64,000 nucleotides of DNA from Ktedonobacter sp. SOSP1-85 (lineage in GTDB: Bacteria; Chloroflexota; Ktedonobacteria; Ktedonobacterales; Ktedonobacteraceae). Shown piece by piece: positions 27,462 through 37,360 of the stretch. The translations under genes were made by a program, and so were the position numbers. The stretch's first letter is position 1; each line of letters starts with the position of its first letter. The DNA is taken from contig NZ_BNJI01000001.1 of assembly GCF_016587415.1 (NCBI RefSeq), forward strand, positions 3,325,501 through 3,389,500. The letters are read 5' to 3'. The notes beneath the pieces are model-generated. The model was not told the origin of the DNA. It saw nothing but the letters and a program-made list of their open reading frames with translations, and ran no database searches.

Positions 27462-28626
27462 TTACCCCGCGTCCGCAGGCAAGTTTGCGTCTTCGTCCGA
27501 GCCAGTACCGGAGACGGCTTGATCCATGAGCCCGATCAAGCGAAGGGCTTCGCGTAACACATTCTGACCTGCGTTGTGATCTCGATCCTGCGGAAACTGA
27601 TCATACGGGCAAGCAGGATTCTGACACACAAAGATGCGATCCTTGAGCCTCATCGCTTCCCACGTCCAACCGCAGCAATGACAGGTCTTGACTTCCAGGA
27701 AAGAAACGGTCCACTTTGATCACCTGTCCCCCACGTTGCGCCGCTTTTGCCTCGAGCAGACGTCTGAGGGTGCCCAGCGAGGCATCGGCGAACGAGCGAG
27801 CGAGACGGCGATTCCTGAGCAGTCCCTTGAGGTGCAGATCTTCCACTCCGATGATCCCGTAGCTGTCGACCAGCCTGGTGGTGAGCTTCTGAAGGGCATC
27901 CTGGCGCAGGCAGGTGATGCGATAATGCAGACGGGCGACCTGTCGGCGCGCTTTCTCCCGATTCGCGGATCCCAGTTTTCGGCGATGCAGCCGTTTGTTG
28001 GCCTGACGCAATTTCTTGAGAGCGGTTTTGAGGAAGGCTTGGTTTTCGACTTTCTCTCCTGTACTCAAAGTGGCCAGGCGGTTGAGCCCCACATCGATAC
28101 CCACGGCGGCTGGTTTGTTCACCGGGATGGTCTCAGGGATCTCGACCTGGATGGAAACAAACCACCAATCCGCTGTTTTGGTGATGCGCGCCCCTTTCAC
28201 GCGGCCCACAAACCGCAGCTTCTCAGCCAGATTGACCCATCCGAGCTTGGGGATCCACATGCGATGATCCCCCAACGCGAATTGATCGTTGGCAAGGTAA
28301 AAGGAGGGTTTGCTTGTTTTCTTGCTCTTGAACGTGGGGCGTTTGGCTTTCCCTTCAAAAAACGCAGTGTAGGCTTTTCCCAGATCGAGAAAGGGCTGAT
28401 CTGAGGCGTTCTTCGTCACCTCCCATGTCCAGGGGAATTGCACCCGCCGAATCTCGTTGAATTGTTTCTTGAGTTTCAAGGCGGTGGGTTTTTCTCCGGC
28501 CTCATATTGGCGGTTCCATTCGGCCAGCGCTCAATTCCACACAAAGCGAGCAACGCCTGCGGCACGAGCAAAGTAGTTGGCCTGCTCAGGTGTGGGATGC
28601 AGTCTGATCTTATGGGCGCGAATCAT
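27462..28626 (-). pseudogene. tnpB: Decayed tnpB (nonsense codon plus frameshift)
   Basis: Reading from ATG 28626 (MIRAHKIRLHPTPEQ) the gene meets an in-frame TGA near 28535 where Trp is expected (FVWN*ALAEWN). It resumes through RuvC-I (GIDVGLNRLATLS) and RuvC-II with its Glu (GVEDLHLKG). At about 27690 one extra base shifts the frame just before the zinc ribbon (KTCHCCGWTWEAM), after which the second frame (27653-27462) gives CQNPACPYDQFPQDRDHNAG with the RuvC-III Asp. The total length of 1165 bp is one base over a whole number of codons. It is no longer able to make a full protein, though every catalytic residue is still recognisable. Confidence 0.9.
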
Positions 28627-28719
28627 GCGGTTCTGCTCTTTCTCTTACCTCATATTTTCTTCAGTATAGGACAAACGTTCTCATCTGTCAAGAAGCTCGA
28701 AAGCGTGGCGTCTTGCCCA

Positions 28720-30042
28720 CTATTGATCTCTGTTTCCCAAAAAGTGGGAAACAGTTGCATCCTCTATTTTCGTGGCGACTTCCGGTGGTTGGCCCTCCAA
28801 GGAGGTATTTTCCCCTTGTTGGAGCAGGCGGAAGCCGCGTAGGAAGAAGAAGAGGATGGGGCTCAAGAGCAGGCTTGCGGCTGTCAGGGCGGCGCGGATC
28901 GAGACGCGCTCGCCGATATAGCCAACGGCTGGGCCACCGCCGATTTGCCCAATGGCATCGATCATGCCTGTGGCTGAGAAGATGGTGGCGCGCACCCGTG
29001 AGTCGCTGTTCTGTGTGACCCAGGTGTTATAGAGCGGGCGGCTCGCGGTACGCATGACCCCGACGCCCCAGACAGCGATGAGGGCCAGGTAGAAGTTGCC
29101 AGCCAGGGCAAAACTAAGCATACTGATGAGCAACAACGAATTGATGATAGTTAGAGCGCGTAACAGGGAGGGAGCGTGATTCAGGTTCAGGCGGCGGTTG
29201 ACCAGCTCAGTTGTGGCGATGCCCAGGAGTGAGCCGACCGCGCTAATGATGCCGAACCAGATGACGGGTGTCAGGCCCCACAGGATCGGAAAGGTAAAGT
29301 CTTGCAGGAAGTGCACCTGATTCAGGCGATCAAAGCCCTCGCTGGAGAGGCCCATGAAGAGGGTTGCGCCAAAGATGCTGACCAGCATGGGTTTGAGGCT
29401 GACCATGTGTCGGGCATCTGTGAGCTGGCGTCCCATGGATTGCCAGGAGTTGCGCTCCTCACGGGGCGTCGGCGTAAAGCCATCCTCGCGCATAATAAAG
29501 GGGAGAACCAGTCCCAGGAGCGTGATCAGCAGGGCACCTGTAACAACGGGAACATTGAGGCGTAGGCTACCCAGGGCGACGCTGATAGGAATGCCGACCA
29601 GGCCCATAATCTGGCCTATCTGCGAGCCACGGGTAAAGATGCGACCGGCATGTTCCTCGCCGACCTCGTCGACGACCCAGGCCTCCTGGGCGCCATCGAT
29701 GCAGGTTGCGCCGATCCCCCAGAGGATATTTCCCAGCAGGACAGCTGGAAATGTAGGTACCAGCCCCTCAAGCAGGAAGCCTACTCCCGTCAGGAGATAG
29801 CCAATGACGACCGAGAAGCGACGGCTATACACATCGGCGATGACACCGGTGGGAATCTGGGCCAGAAAGCAGGCGGTTTCCAGCGTGGTCCCAACCAGAA
29901 CGAGCTGCAAGGGATTGAGATGGACGACCTCGGCCTGGTAAATGAGGTTAAGGGTAAACATAATACTGCGGGCCAGGGAATCGATCCCGACCATAAGCAG
30001 GTATACGCTATAAGCATTGAGCTTCCGGCTCATAGAATGCAT
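28720..30042 (-). CDS. MFS transporter
   Basis: 440 residues from ATG 30042, with GAGGAG 10 nt upstream. About twelve hydrophobic segments; the MFS motif A is seen as GVIADVYSRR between segments 2 and 3, with a second IPISVALGSL-type segment in the middle. The sequence resembles proton-driven drug exporters of the TetA/NarK-like 12-TM kind, and the substrate is unknown. Upstream on the same strand are a 39-codon ORF with a strong ribosome site (30220-30339), hairpins and an A/T run, which suggests controlled expression. Confidence 0.88.
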   Translation of the reverse strand: MHSMSRKLNAYSVYLLMVGIDSLARSIMFTLNLIYQAEVVHLNPLQLVLVGTTLETACFLAQIPTGVIADVYSRRFSVVIGYLLTGVGFLLEGLVPTFPAVLLGNILWGIGATCIDGAQEAWVVDEVGEEHAGRIFTRGSQIGQIMGLVGIPISVALGSLRLNVPVVTGALLITLLGLVLPFIMREDGFTPTPREERNSWQSMGRQLTDARHMVSLKPMLVSIFGATLFMGLSSEGFDRLNQVHFLQDFTFPILWGLTPVIWFGIISAVGSLLGIATTELVNRRLNLNHAPSLLRALTIINSLLLISMLSFALAGNFYLALIAVWGVGVMRTASRPLYNTWVTQNSDSRVRATIFSATGMIDAIGQIGGGPAVGYIGERVSIRAALTAASLLLSPILFFFLRGFRLLQQGENTSLEGQPPEVATKIEDATVSHFLGNRDQ

Positions 30043-30075
30043 ATGCTCTATTTCTCCTCAATGAAAAAAGCAGAC

Positions 30076-30141
30076 AAAAAAAGCCTTAGGGCGCATTCCT
30101 CATGGCGGTCCTTGATAAAGTGGATAGAAAAAGGCCATGAG
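30076..30141 (-). promoter_or_regulatory. Possible attenuator before the MFS gene
   Basis: On the minus strand CTCATGGC (30134-30141) pairs with GCCATGAG (30099-30106). Some 17 nt after the stem comes a seven-U run (30076-30082) just ahead of the MFS ribosome site. A competing pairing CATTCC/GGAATG is available. The structure could stop or pass transcription depending on translation of the upstream small ORF. Confidence 0.4.
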
Positions 30142-30219
30142 CGTAGCACTCTGGCTGTTCAAGCTAGCTGCTTGAGCGTAGGAATGAGTAATAGAGCAGG
30201 AACATCTCGCGGAGAGAGC

Positions 30220-30339
30220 TTACCTGAGGTTGAGTGTGGAGTTTGTTGCCATACATGAATACCCACAACACTCATGCTCATCGCTTACGCGGCCATGTGA
30301 GGCTACGGCGCCGAAGAGAGAGAATGTGGTGGCTGACAT
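30220..30339 (-). CDS. Upstream small ORF (39 codons) ahead of the MFS gene
   Basis: ATG 30339 stands 7 nt after AAAGGAG, one of the best ribosome sites in the area, and the frame ends at TAA 30220-30222. The peptide begins MSATTFSLFGAVASHG and carries three Cys in CCGYSC. No family is recognised. The position 178 nt upstream of an exporter gene on the same strand fits a regulatory leader peptide of the kind known for antibiotic-resistance genes, but this is inference. Confidence 0.5.
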   Translation of the reverse strand: MSATTFSLFGAVASHGRVSDEHECCGYSCMATNSTLNLR

Positions 30340-30424
30340 GTATAACTCCTTTTCTTATGTGAAGAAGGTGTATGTATAGCCCAACTATAACATGGCGTTC
30401 GTGAAAAAGCAAGTAAAATAGGGT

Positions 30425-30480
30425 AAGAATGACGGTATGATGTTTGAGCTTTTGCCCAAAAACACCATACCGTCATTCTT
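30425..30480 (-). terminator. Terminator of the PrsW-like gene
   Basis: AAGAATGACGGTATG (30425-30439) pairs perfectly with CATACCGTCATTCTT (30466-30480), extended inward by GTTT/AAAC. It sits 4 bp beyond the stop codon at 30485. Confidence 0.8.
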
Positions 30481-30484
30481 AACT

Positions 30485-32242
30485 CTAGCCAACGCGGGCT
30501 GGTTGTGGAACAGCATTCCATGCCTGTTGTGGTTGCTGTTGGGGCTGTGCCTCTTTGGGTGCGCCTTCGCTGTTTTGTGTGCGCAACCTCCTGGTGACAA
30601 AGAGGAGGAAGGCGATCATCAGTGCGGAGAGCACGACGTAGACGGGTACAATTGCCCACTCGGGGCTGAGCGAGAAGGTGCCAAGCTGGAAATTGTCCTT
30701 GGGGAAGAAGGGCAGTAGCTCCAGCCCGGTTGAGCCGTTCCAGATGGCGTGCTGGAGTACAGCGTATGCGCCACACCCGATGCCGAGCAGGATGCGATTA
30801 TATTTCTTGGTAGAATTTTTATGCGTGAGATAATACCAGCCTAGCGAGACCATGCCTGCGCCAAAGCCATGGAGCAGGCAGGCGCTACTGCGCAGGAGCG
30901 CGACCTGGAGCCAGTCCTGGTAGCCCGTGCTGATATACATCACGGTCTCCACCAGACCAAAGCCGATACCGCAGCCCATGCCCATGACAAAGGCCTCGGC
31001 AGCGCTGCGCATGCGTCCAAGCATCGTGATCGCGGCCAGGGGCTTGACGGCCTCTTCAACCAGGGGGGCGATGATCGACAGCGTGACCAGCAAGGCGATG
31101 ATACTCCGAGGATCGCTGGGGAGTTGATCGGGATTACTTAGAATACTGCTGGAGGTTCCCAGGACGAGCCTGACTACCACTTCGAGTAGTAGTTCCAGCA
31201 CTGAGGCCAGCACAATTGAGATGGTGGCGCCGCTAACCATGGCGACGATAAAACGTCTCCAGGTCGTGGGCCAGGGGGCGGTCTTCGGTTTGCGAATGTG
31301 GCGAATGGCCAGAGAGGCTACAGTAAGGGCTGGGAAGACGCCCGCCAGGGCAATCAAGAATAGTGTCAGGGGAATGCTAGCGGTGGCCACACCGCCAATG
31401 GACATCGCGATCGCGATACCGATCAGGACCACGTAGAGGGCCAGGAAAATCCAGAATTGTGGAAGTTTAAAGGCCCATGACTGTTTACGCAGCAGCGCGC
31501 GAATGCTGTGATAGCCGCAGGCTGCGCCACCAATGATGCCCGCGAAGGCGAGGGCCGTGAACAGGCTGATCGACGCGAAGCGCTGGTCCGCAGGCAGGTT
31601 GGAGGTCGCGGTCTCTAAGGTCGAGGTAAGCACCAGCATGAGCACGCAGAAGAGACCTCCCAGAAAGGCGAGGGCCGATGCAATCAGGGTAATAATACCC
31701 ATTGTGAGCTGGTAGGTGCGCCCTGGCTCCTTAATCTCGGGTTGCGCATAGTAACCATAGGGGTAGCCATAGGCGTATGGATAGCCATATGGCACCTGCC
31801 CATAGTAGTAATGGGGTTGTGCGTAGGAAGCGGGGGCATAAGGATTATAGGGCGCATGAGGTGCATAGGGTTGCCGTGCCCCATAGGCCCCATTATGGGC
31901 CGCCTGAGGCTGGTATGGCTGATGCACCCGTCCATTTGGCTGTCCAGCCTGCGTAGGAGAGAAGGGAGGCTGGTATGGCGCCCCTAGATAGCCAGAAACA
32001 TGCTCCCGGTACACAGGTTCCTGGTAGCTGTCACCTGGATAGTCATTATAGTGATGAGAAGAAACCTGGATTGCGGGACGAGGTGTCTCCACCACCTGGT
32101 GTTTGTCGAAGGGGTGTTGCCCTGGATTGGCCGCGGGCTGTGAGCCTGGTTGGTGTGGCTCATGCGGCGGCATGTTGTTGCTAGAAGTAGGGCCAGAGAC
32201 TGGCCTTGAGTCAGTTGGTGACTCGCGATATTCTGCGCCCAC
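30485..32242 (-). CDS. PrsW-like intramembrane metalloprotease with a Pro/Tyr/Gly-rich N-terminal domain
   Basis: About 585 residues. The start is taken as GTG 32242, 10 nt after GAAGG; TTG 32251 is in frame but only 1 nt from the site. Residues 1-175 are low complexity and rich in Pro, Gln, His and Tyr, with repeated YGYPYGY-type units. Then come about ten membrane segments. PrsW motifs are seen: APLVEEAVKPLA (EExxK), GFGLVETVMY, HGFGAG and LQHAIWNG. Known PrsW proteins cleave membrane substrates such as anti-sigma factors; the target here is unknown. The low-complexity half is probably cytosolic and could mediate interactions. Confidence 0.85.
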   Translation of the reverse strand: MGAEYRESPTDSRPVSGPTSSNNMPPHEPHQPGSQPAANPGQHPFDKHQVVETPRPAIQVSSHHYNDYPGDSYQEPVYREHVSGYLGAPYQPPFSPTQAGQPNGRVHQPYQPQAAHNGAYGARQPYAPHAPYNPYAPASYAQPHYYYGQVPYGYPYAYGYPYGYYAQPEIKEPGRTYQLTMGIITLIASALAFLGGLFCVLMLVLTSTLETATSNLPADQRFASISLFTALAFAGIIGGAACGYHSIRALLRKQSWAFKLPQFWIFLALYVVLIGIAIAMSIGGVATASIPLTLFLIALAGVFPALTVASLAIRHIRKPKTAPWPTTWRRFIVAMVSGATISIVLASVLELLLEVVVRLVLGTSSSILSNPDQLPSDPRSIIALLVTLSIIAPLVEEAVKPLAAITMLGRMRSAAEAFVMGMGCGIGFGLVETVMYISTGYQDWLQVALLRSSACLLHGFGAGMVSLGWYYLTHKNSTKKYNRILLGIGCGAYAVLQHAIWNGSTGLELLPFFPKDNFQLGTFSLSPEWAIVPVYVVLSALMIAFLLFVTRRLRTQNSEGAPKEAQPQQQPQQAWNAVPQPARVG

Positions 32243-32404
32243 GATATTCAAGCCTTCTCTTTTAAACTATTTAGATATGTATATTTTTTGCGATTAATAC
32301 TTAGTACGAATTGCTAGGGTTAATGGTTGCTACTAAGTATAACGGCTGACCATCTCTGCTGTCAAAGAAGAGGCTTCTACGCTCACTTTTTTCTGCTGCT
32401 GGAA

Positions 32405-35400
32405 TCAACCGGCAAGCGTAGCTTCGACCGTGCCCTCACCCAGAACATCTTCAATCTTATGGTGCAGTTCTTCACTGTAGTGCATGGTGTTGTCACCGGG
32501 TGTCAGGCGTACTTGCCACTCTCCATTACTAACCAGGATCTCATAGTGGTCGCGCCCCGGACGCTCCTGAATGAAGCGATAGATATCCTGCACTTTGAGC
32601 ATGTCGTTTTCAATGGCTTGCTGGTCGTTGCCGCTGATCTGGATCGTGAGCCAGACCTGGTAGGGCTTGCGTGGGGCCTCCACCTCTTCAACTTCCAGGA
32701 CCGCGACGGCGTCGCAGATGATTTCGGGTTCGTCGCGCCGTACCTGAACTCCCCCTTTAATGATCACGATGCTATGCTCTACCCAGCGCTCCCTGGTCTG
32801 AGCGTAGAGGCGTGGGAAGACGGTCACGCCGACTGTACCATACATATCTTCTAGTTGGATGACGCACATATCGTCACCCTTTTTGGTGGTAATGCGTCGA
32901 GCCTCTTTGACCATGCCTCCAACAATGACTTTCTGGCCAGTGAGTTCATCTGTGATCTGCCCCAGGTGATGTGTGACGCCCTTGCTCGCCAGGGTGTCAC
33001 TCAGGTGCGTCAGGGGATGTTGCGTAATGTAGACACCGATCAGCTCGCGCTCCCAATCCAGCAACTGCTGCATGGGAATTTCCTCAACATTGGTGGCCAG
33101 GCTAAAGGCCAGGGCGCCTCCATGCTCTTCAATATCGCCAAAGAGACTGAGCAGGCCGCGCTCCCGTGCCTCGCGCTCGCCCTTGCCATACTGCATGGCG
33201 CGCTCCAGCGAGGCCAGCAGGACGTGGCGCTGGCCTCGCCCAAGTGAATCCAATGCTCCGGCCTTGGCGAGCGTTTCGAGGGCACCCTTGCCGACCGACT
33301 GAGGATTAACGCGGATACAGAAGTCAGCCAGGGATTTAAAGGGTCCCTTGGCCTGGCGGGCCTCAATGATGGCATCAATCGGGGCATCGCCAATGCCCTT
33401 GATCGCCAGCAGGCCAAAGCGCACACCGCCCTCTTCAACGGTAAAACCCTTGCTGCTCTTGTTGACGTCTGGACCCAGGATTTTGATTCCCATGCGCTTG
33501 CACTCGGCAATGGCGTTGGCGATCTTCCTGGCGTCCGCGGCCTCGGTCGTCATCGTGGCGGCCATAAACTCGGCGGTATAGTTGGCCTTGAGGTAGGCAG
33601 TAGAGAAGGCTACAACGGCATAGCTGGCGGCATGGGCCTTGTTAAAGCCATAACCACCAAAGGGTTTGATCTGCTCAAATAGCTCCTCGGCGATCTTAGG
33701 CGACATGCCATTATGGATACAGCCCTGAATAAAGTCGCCCTTATAGCCCTCGACCTCGTGCATGATCTTCTTGCTCAAGGCCTTGCGGAACTTGTTGACC
33801 TTGCCCCAGGAGAAGCCCGCCAGGTTGACGGCGATGAGGAGCACCTGGTCCTGGTAAACGATAATGCCGTACGATTCCTCCAGCCAGGTTTTGAGTCGCT
33901 CATCGAGATACTGCACGGCTCGACGTCCATGCTTGGCATCAATGAAGTGCGGAATGCTCTCCATAGGACCGGGCCGGTAGAGGGCGATCATGGCCATAAT
34001 ATCTTCGACACTGGTGGGTTTGAGCTGTTTGATATACTCGCGCATCTTCGCGCCCTCAAGCTGAAAGATGCCGGTTGTCTCGCCTGCGGCCAGCAGCTCA
34101 AAGGCCTTAGCGCGCTTACGATCCTGTTTGGGGTCGCCCGTGAGATCAAGGGGCAGCTTCTCCAGGTCGATCTCTTCGCCGCGCGCCTCTTTGATAAACT
34201 TGAGCGTGTTATCGACGATGGTCAGATTGGAGAGGCCCAGGAAGTCGAACTTGACCAGCCCCAACTCCTCAAGGTGCGATTGCTCAAACTGGGTAATAAA
34301 GCCCTTGCTGGCATCGCGGAAGTCGCGCAGTTGCAGGGGTGCAAAGAGCTCCAGCGGCTCCGAGGAGATGATGACGCCCGCGGCGTGGATGCCGGTATTG
34401 CGTACGGCACCTTCCAGCTCCAGCGCCTGGTCGATGATCTCGCGTGCCTCCGGGTTCTGTTCGTAGGTAGAGGTCAGGTCACGCACGCTCTCCAGCGAGC
34501 CGCGCAGGGTAACACGGGGGCCAGTAGGGATGAGGCGCGTAATGCGGTCGCCAACGTTCTGCCGCCCCATGGCACGCGCAACATCTTTAACCGACTGCTT
34601 AGCCGCCATGGTGTTAAAGGTGACCATCTGTGCCACGTGGTCCACGCCATACTTCTGCGCGACATAGTTGATAACTTCTTCACGGCGATCATCCGGGAAG
34701 TCCATATCGATATCTGGCATATCCGCGCGCTCGGGGTTGAGGAAGCGCTCAAAGAGCAACTGGTAACGCAGGGGATCGACGTTAGTGATGCCCAGCACAT
34801 ACGCTAGCAGGCTGCCAGCCGCCGAGCCACGTGCGGAACAGCGAATGCCATGCGAGCGCGCATAGTTAACATAATCCCAGACTACCAGGAAATAGGTCGC
34901 GTAGCCCATCTGCATGATAATGCTGAACTCGTAGTCGAGCTGGCGCTTGATAGGCTCCGTCAGCTCGCCAAAGCGATACTTCACGCCTTCAAGGCAGAGG
35001 GCGTAGAGATAGTCGTTGGCGGAGGCATACTGCGCTGGGATCTGCACCTGGGGAAGGCTGGCTTTATGAGCCAGGGGATCGACCTCGCACTGCTCGGCCA
35101 GGCGGACCGTATTGCTCAAGGCGTCCGGAAGTTCGGGGAAGAGCTGGAGCATCTCCGCTGGACTCTTGAGATAGTACTCGCGACTATCAAACTTGAAGCG
35201 TTTCTGGGCATCGATCTGCCTGCCAGTCTGGATACATAAGAGCACGTCATGGGACTGAGCGTCTTCGGCGCGAATATAATGCAGGTCATTGGTGGCGATC
35301 AAAGGGATGTGGAGATCCTTGTGCATCTGGTAGAGCATCTGGTTGAGGCGCTCCTGGGGGGAAGGAGTATCATTATCCCAGACGCCGTGGTGCTCCTGAA

Positions 35401-35923
35401 TCTCAAGATAGAGGTTCTCGGGTCCAAAGACATCCTGGTACCAGCGTGCAGCCTGCTGCGCTTCCTGCTGTCTACCCGCCAGGAGCAGTTTGGGAATTTC
35501 GGCGGAGAGGCAGCCCGAGGTGACGATCAGCCCCTCGGCATATTGTGCCAGGGCCTTTTTATCGATGCGGGGGCGCAGATGATAGCCTTCGGTATTCGCA
35601 ATCGTCGTCAATTTCATCAGGTTGCGATACCCGGTATTGTTCTTCGCGATCAGGAGGAGGTGGTAATAGTCATCGCTAAAGCGCCTGGAGTGGTCCTGCA
35701 TATCTTCCGTGAGATAGGCCTCGCAGCCAATAATAGGATGGACGCCACCCGCGCGACAGGCCTTGTAGAACTCAAGCGCTCCGTACATTGCTCCATGATC
35801 GGTGATCGCCAGGTGCTGCATACCTAGCTCTTTTGTCTGCTGTACCAGTTTTTTGATGTGGCTCAAGCCATCGAGCAAAGAATACTCGGTATGCACGTGC
35901 AAGTGTGCGAAATCTGCCCCCAT
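32405..35923 (-). CDS. dnaE: DNA polymerase III alpha subunit
   Basis: 1172 residues from ATG 35923 behind GGAGGAGGCGCC. PHP domain first (HLHVHTEYSLLDGL, ITDHGAMYG), then the polymerase core with the catalytic PDIDMDFPD motif (about 397-405), the tandem helix-hairpin-helix region and a C-terminal OB fold (VIVGGMVKEARRITTKKG). This is the replicative DnaE type at its usual length. A promoter is seen at 35996-36024. The PrsW-like gene follows on the same strand after about 160 bp with no clear terminator between, so read-through is possible. Confidence 0.96.
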   Translation of the reverse strand: MGADFAHLHVHTEYSLLDGLSHIKKLVQQTKELGMQHLAITDHGAMYGALEFYKACRAGGVHPIIGCEAYLTEDMQDHSRRFSDDYYHLLLIAKNNTGYRNLMKLTTIANTEGYHLRPRIDKKALAQYAEGLIVTSGCLSAEIPKLLLAGRQQEAQQAARWYQDVFGPENLYLEIQEHHGVWDNDTPSPQERLNQMLYQMHKDLHIPLIATNDLHYIRAEDAQSHDVLLCIQTGRQIDAQKRFKFDSREYYLKSPAEMLQLFPELPDALSNTVRLAEQCEVDPLAHKASLPQVQIPAQYASANDYLYALCLEGVKYRFGELTEPIKRQLDYEFSIIMQMGYATYFLVVWDYVNYARSHGIRCSARGSAAGSLLAYVLGITNVDPLRYQLLFERFLNPERADMPDIDMDFPDDRREEVINYVAQKYGVDHVAQMVTFNTMAAKQSVKDVARAMGRQNVGDRITRLIPTGPRVTLRGSLESVRDLTSTYEQNPEAREIIDQALELEGAVRNTGIHAAGVIISSEPLELFAPLQLRDFRDASKGFITQFEQSHLEELGLVKFDFLGLSNLTIVDNTLKFIKEARGEEIDLEKLPLDLTGDPKQDRKRAKAFELLAAGETTGIFQLEGAKMREYIKQLKPTSVEDIMAMIALYRPGPMESIPHFIDAKHGRRAVQYLDERLKTWLEESYGIIVYQDQVLLIAVNLAGFSWGKVNKFRKALSKKIMHEVEGYKGDFIQGCIHNGMSPKIAEELFEQIKPFGGYGFNKAHAASYAVVAFSTAYLKANYTAEFMAATMTTEAADARKIANAIAECKRMGIKILGPDVNKSSKGFTVEEGGVRFGLLAIKGIGDAPIDAIIEARQAKGPFKSLADFCIRVNPQSVGKGALETLAKAGALDSLGRGQRHVLLASLERAMQYGKGEREARERGLLSLFGDIEEHGGALAFSLATNVEEIPMQQLLDWERELIGVYITQHPLTHLSDTLASKGVTHHLGQITDELTGQKVIVGGMVKEARRITTKKGDDMCVIQLEDMYGTVGVTVFPRLYAQTRERWVEHSIVIIKGGVQVRRDEPEIICDAVAVLEVEEVEAPRKPYQVWLTIQISGNDQQAIENDMLKVQDIYRFIQERPGRDHYEILVSNGEWQVRLTPGDNTMHYSEELHHKIEDVLGEGTVEATLAG

Positions 35924-35995
35924 GGCGCCTCCTCCATGCGCGATTCATATGTGCCTGTAACGGGAAAATATTATACCGTCAATATATTACTTTAT

Positions 35996-36024
35996 AGAAT
36001 ACGAACATTTGTTCATTCAGTCAA
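35996..36024 (-). promoter_or_regulatory. Probable dnaE promoter
   Basis: On the minus strand TTGACT (36019-36024), 17-nt spacer, TATTCT (35996-36001). A second -10-like TATAAT lies closer to the gene at about 35968-35973. Confidence 0.6.
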
Positions 36025-36082
36025 GGTCTGGAAGATTGTATCAGTGTACGACATATACGGTTGAGTGTCTATGTATGTAGGC

Positions 36083-36143
36083 ATAGTTTGAGAGTGTGCT
36101 GCGTGCTGGCAAACTGCCAGCACGCAGCACACTCTCAAACTAT
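36083..36143. terminator. 29-bp perfect palindrome after the YbhN-like gene
   Basis: Arms 36083-36111 and 36115-36143 are exact complements with a 3-nt loop, directly abutting the stop codon at 36144. No T run follows on either strand. Confidence 0.78.
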
Positions 36144-37328
36144 TTAAACGCTATGGCGTCCCAGGGTGAAGTAGTGATAGCCTCCAAGCGCGCTAAAGAA
36201 GAGGAGTTGGGCATCCAGGAGCAGCGCCAGGGCAAGCGCGCTTCCCGCTGGGATGGGCGCGGCGCTAAAGACAGCGATAAGAATGACTTCACGCAGACCA
36301 AAGCCGCAGAGCGAGATAGGCAGGATTGAAACCAGGGTGACCAGGGGCACAGCCACGCAGTAGAAGGCGAGCGGTATATGCATGTCCAGAGCCAGGGCGC
36401 AGGTCTGGCAGCTAAAGATGGCGCAGAGCCAGGAGAGCAGGCCATAACTAATGGCGAAGAGCAGGGCGCGTGGTCGATTGAGGCTGATACTGAGGGTATT
36501 GCCCAGGAGCAGCAGGGCTCGCACCGGGCGATACTCCAGCCATTTGCCAAAGATGATCTCCGGCAGCATCAGGGAGACGAGAAGCGCGCCACTGAAGAGC
36601 GCACTAATGCCAAGCGCAAGCAGGACAAACCACATGCTTATAGCGAAGGGAAAACGCTCAGGGCGTAACACCAGCATGGGCACTGCTATCACAAGCATGC
36701 CAAGAAAACTGGTGACATGACAAAGCATCATCGCGCTCGCCGCCCCGGTAGGGTTATCGGCGCATTTGCCAACATAGGTAGCCTTAAGCGTATCCCCGTC
36801 TATACTGGTCGGGAGAAAATGGTAGAATGTCAGGCTGACCAGGTGAAGCTTGATAAGGTCCGCCAGGTCAAAGCGAATATGTTCGGCGCGCAACAAACGA
36901 TGCCATTGAAAGGCGTAGGCCACGCTACTCATGCCACCCAGGAGGAAAGCGATGCCCACGAGACCGAGATTTAGCGCATGCAATGTTGTGAACAAAGATG
37001 TCCAGGGAGCCGTAATGAGCAGGTAGCCAAGCAGCACCAGGCTCACACTCCCGCGCAGGCTGATAATCAGCCTGCGCTTTCGTTGCTCATGCTGTAGCTG
37101 TTCTGTATCGGTCGCAACTTTGCTTGTGTCTGTCTGTGTACTCGCTACCTGGGATTGCCTGATCTGGGGGCGATGTGTAGCATACGCCATAGGTTGACGG
37201 GGTTCGGGGGCGCCCGGTACTGTTACCTGTGGGGTTGTCTGGGGGACGTGTTGAAAGGCGCCGAAGTCGCGCAGGCTGTGAAAAGGCCGCAAAGGCATAT
37301 CGGAGCCTGGGTTTGGTAGCGTCGTCAT
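36144..37328 (-). CDS. YbhN/lysylphosphatidylglycerol-synthase-TM-like membrane protein
   Basis: 394 residues from ATG 37328 behind GGGAGGGTAAGAG. After a polar 80-residue N-terminus come about eight membrane segments. The family signature is visible as LLRAEHIRF ... LHLVSLTFYHFLPTSIDGD and SLCGFGLREVILIAVF near the end. Members are flippase-like integral membrane proteins linked to lipid transport. The catalytic synthase domain of MprF is absent, so this is a stand-alone transmembrane unit. No glycosyltransferase neighbour points to a substrate. Confidence 0.82.
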   Translation of the reverse strand: MTTLPNPGSDMPLRPFHSLRDFGAFQHVPQTTPQVTVPGAPEPRQPMAYATHRPQIRQSQVASTQTDTSKVATDTEQLQHEQRKRRLIISLRGSVSLVLLGYLLITAPWTSLFTTLHALNLGLVGIAFLLGGMSSVAYAFQWHRLLRAEHIRFDLADLIKLHLVSLTFYHFLPTSIDGDTLKATYVGKCADNPTGAASAMMLCHVTSFLGMLVIAVPMLVLRPERFPFAISMWFVLLALGISALFSGALLVSLMLPEIIFGKWLEYRPVRALLLLGNTLSISLNRPRALLFAISYGLLSWLCAIFSCQTCALALDMHIPLAFYCVAVPLVTLVSILPISLCGFGLREVILIAVFSAAPIPAGSALALALLLDAQLLFFSALGGYHYFTLGRHSV

Positions 37329-37360
37329 CTCTTACCCTCCCATCCACAAAGCACATCTTT

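Noticed and set aside
33713..34807. 364-codon plus-strand frame opposite dnaE
   Set aside because: Shadow of dnaE; the translated sequence has no recognisable family and the dnaE reading is beyond doubt.
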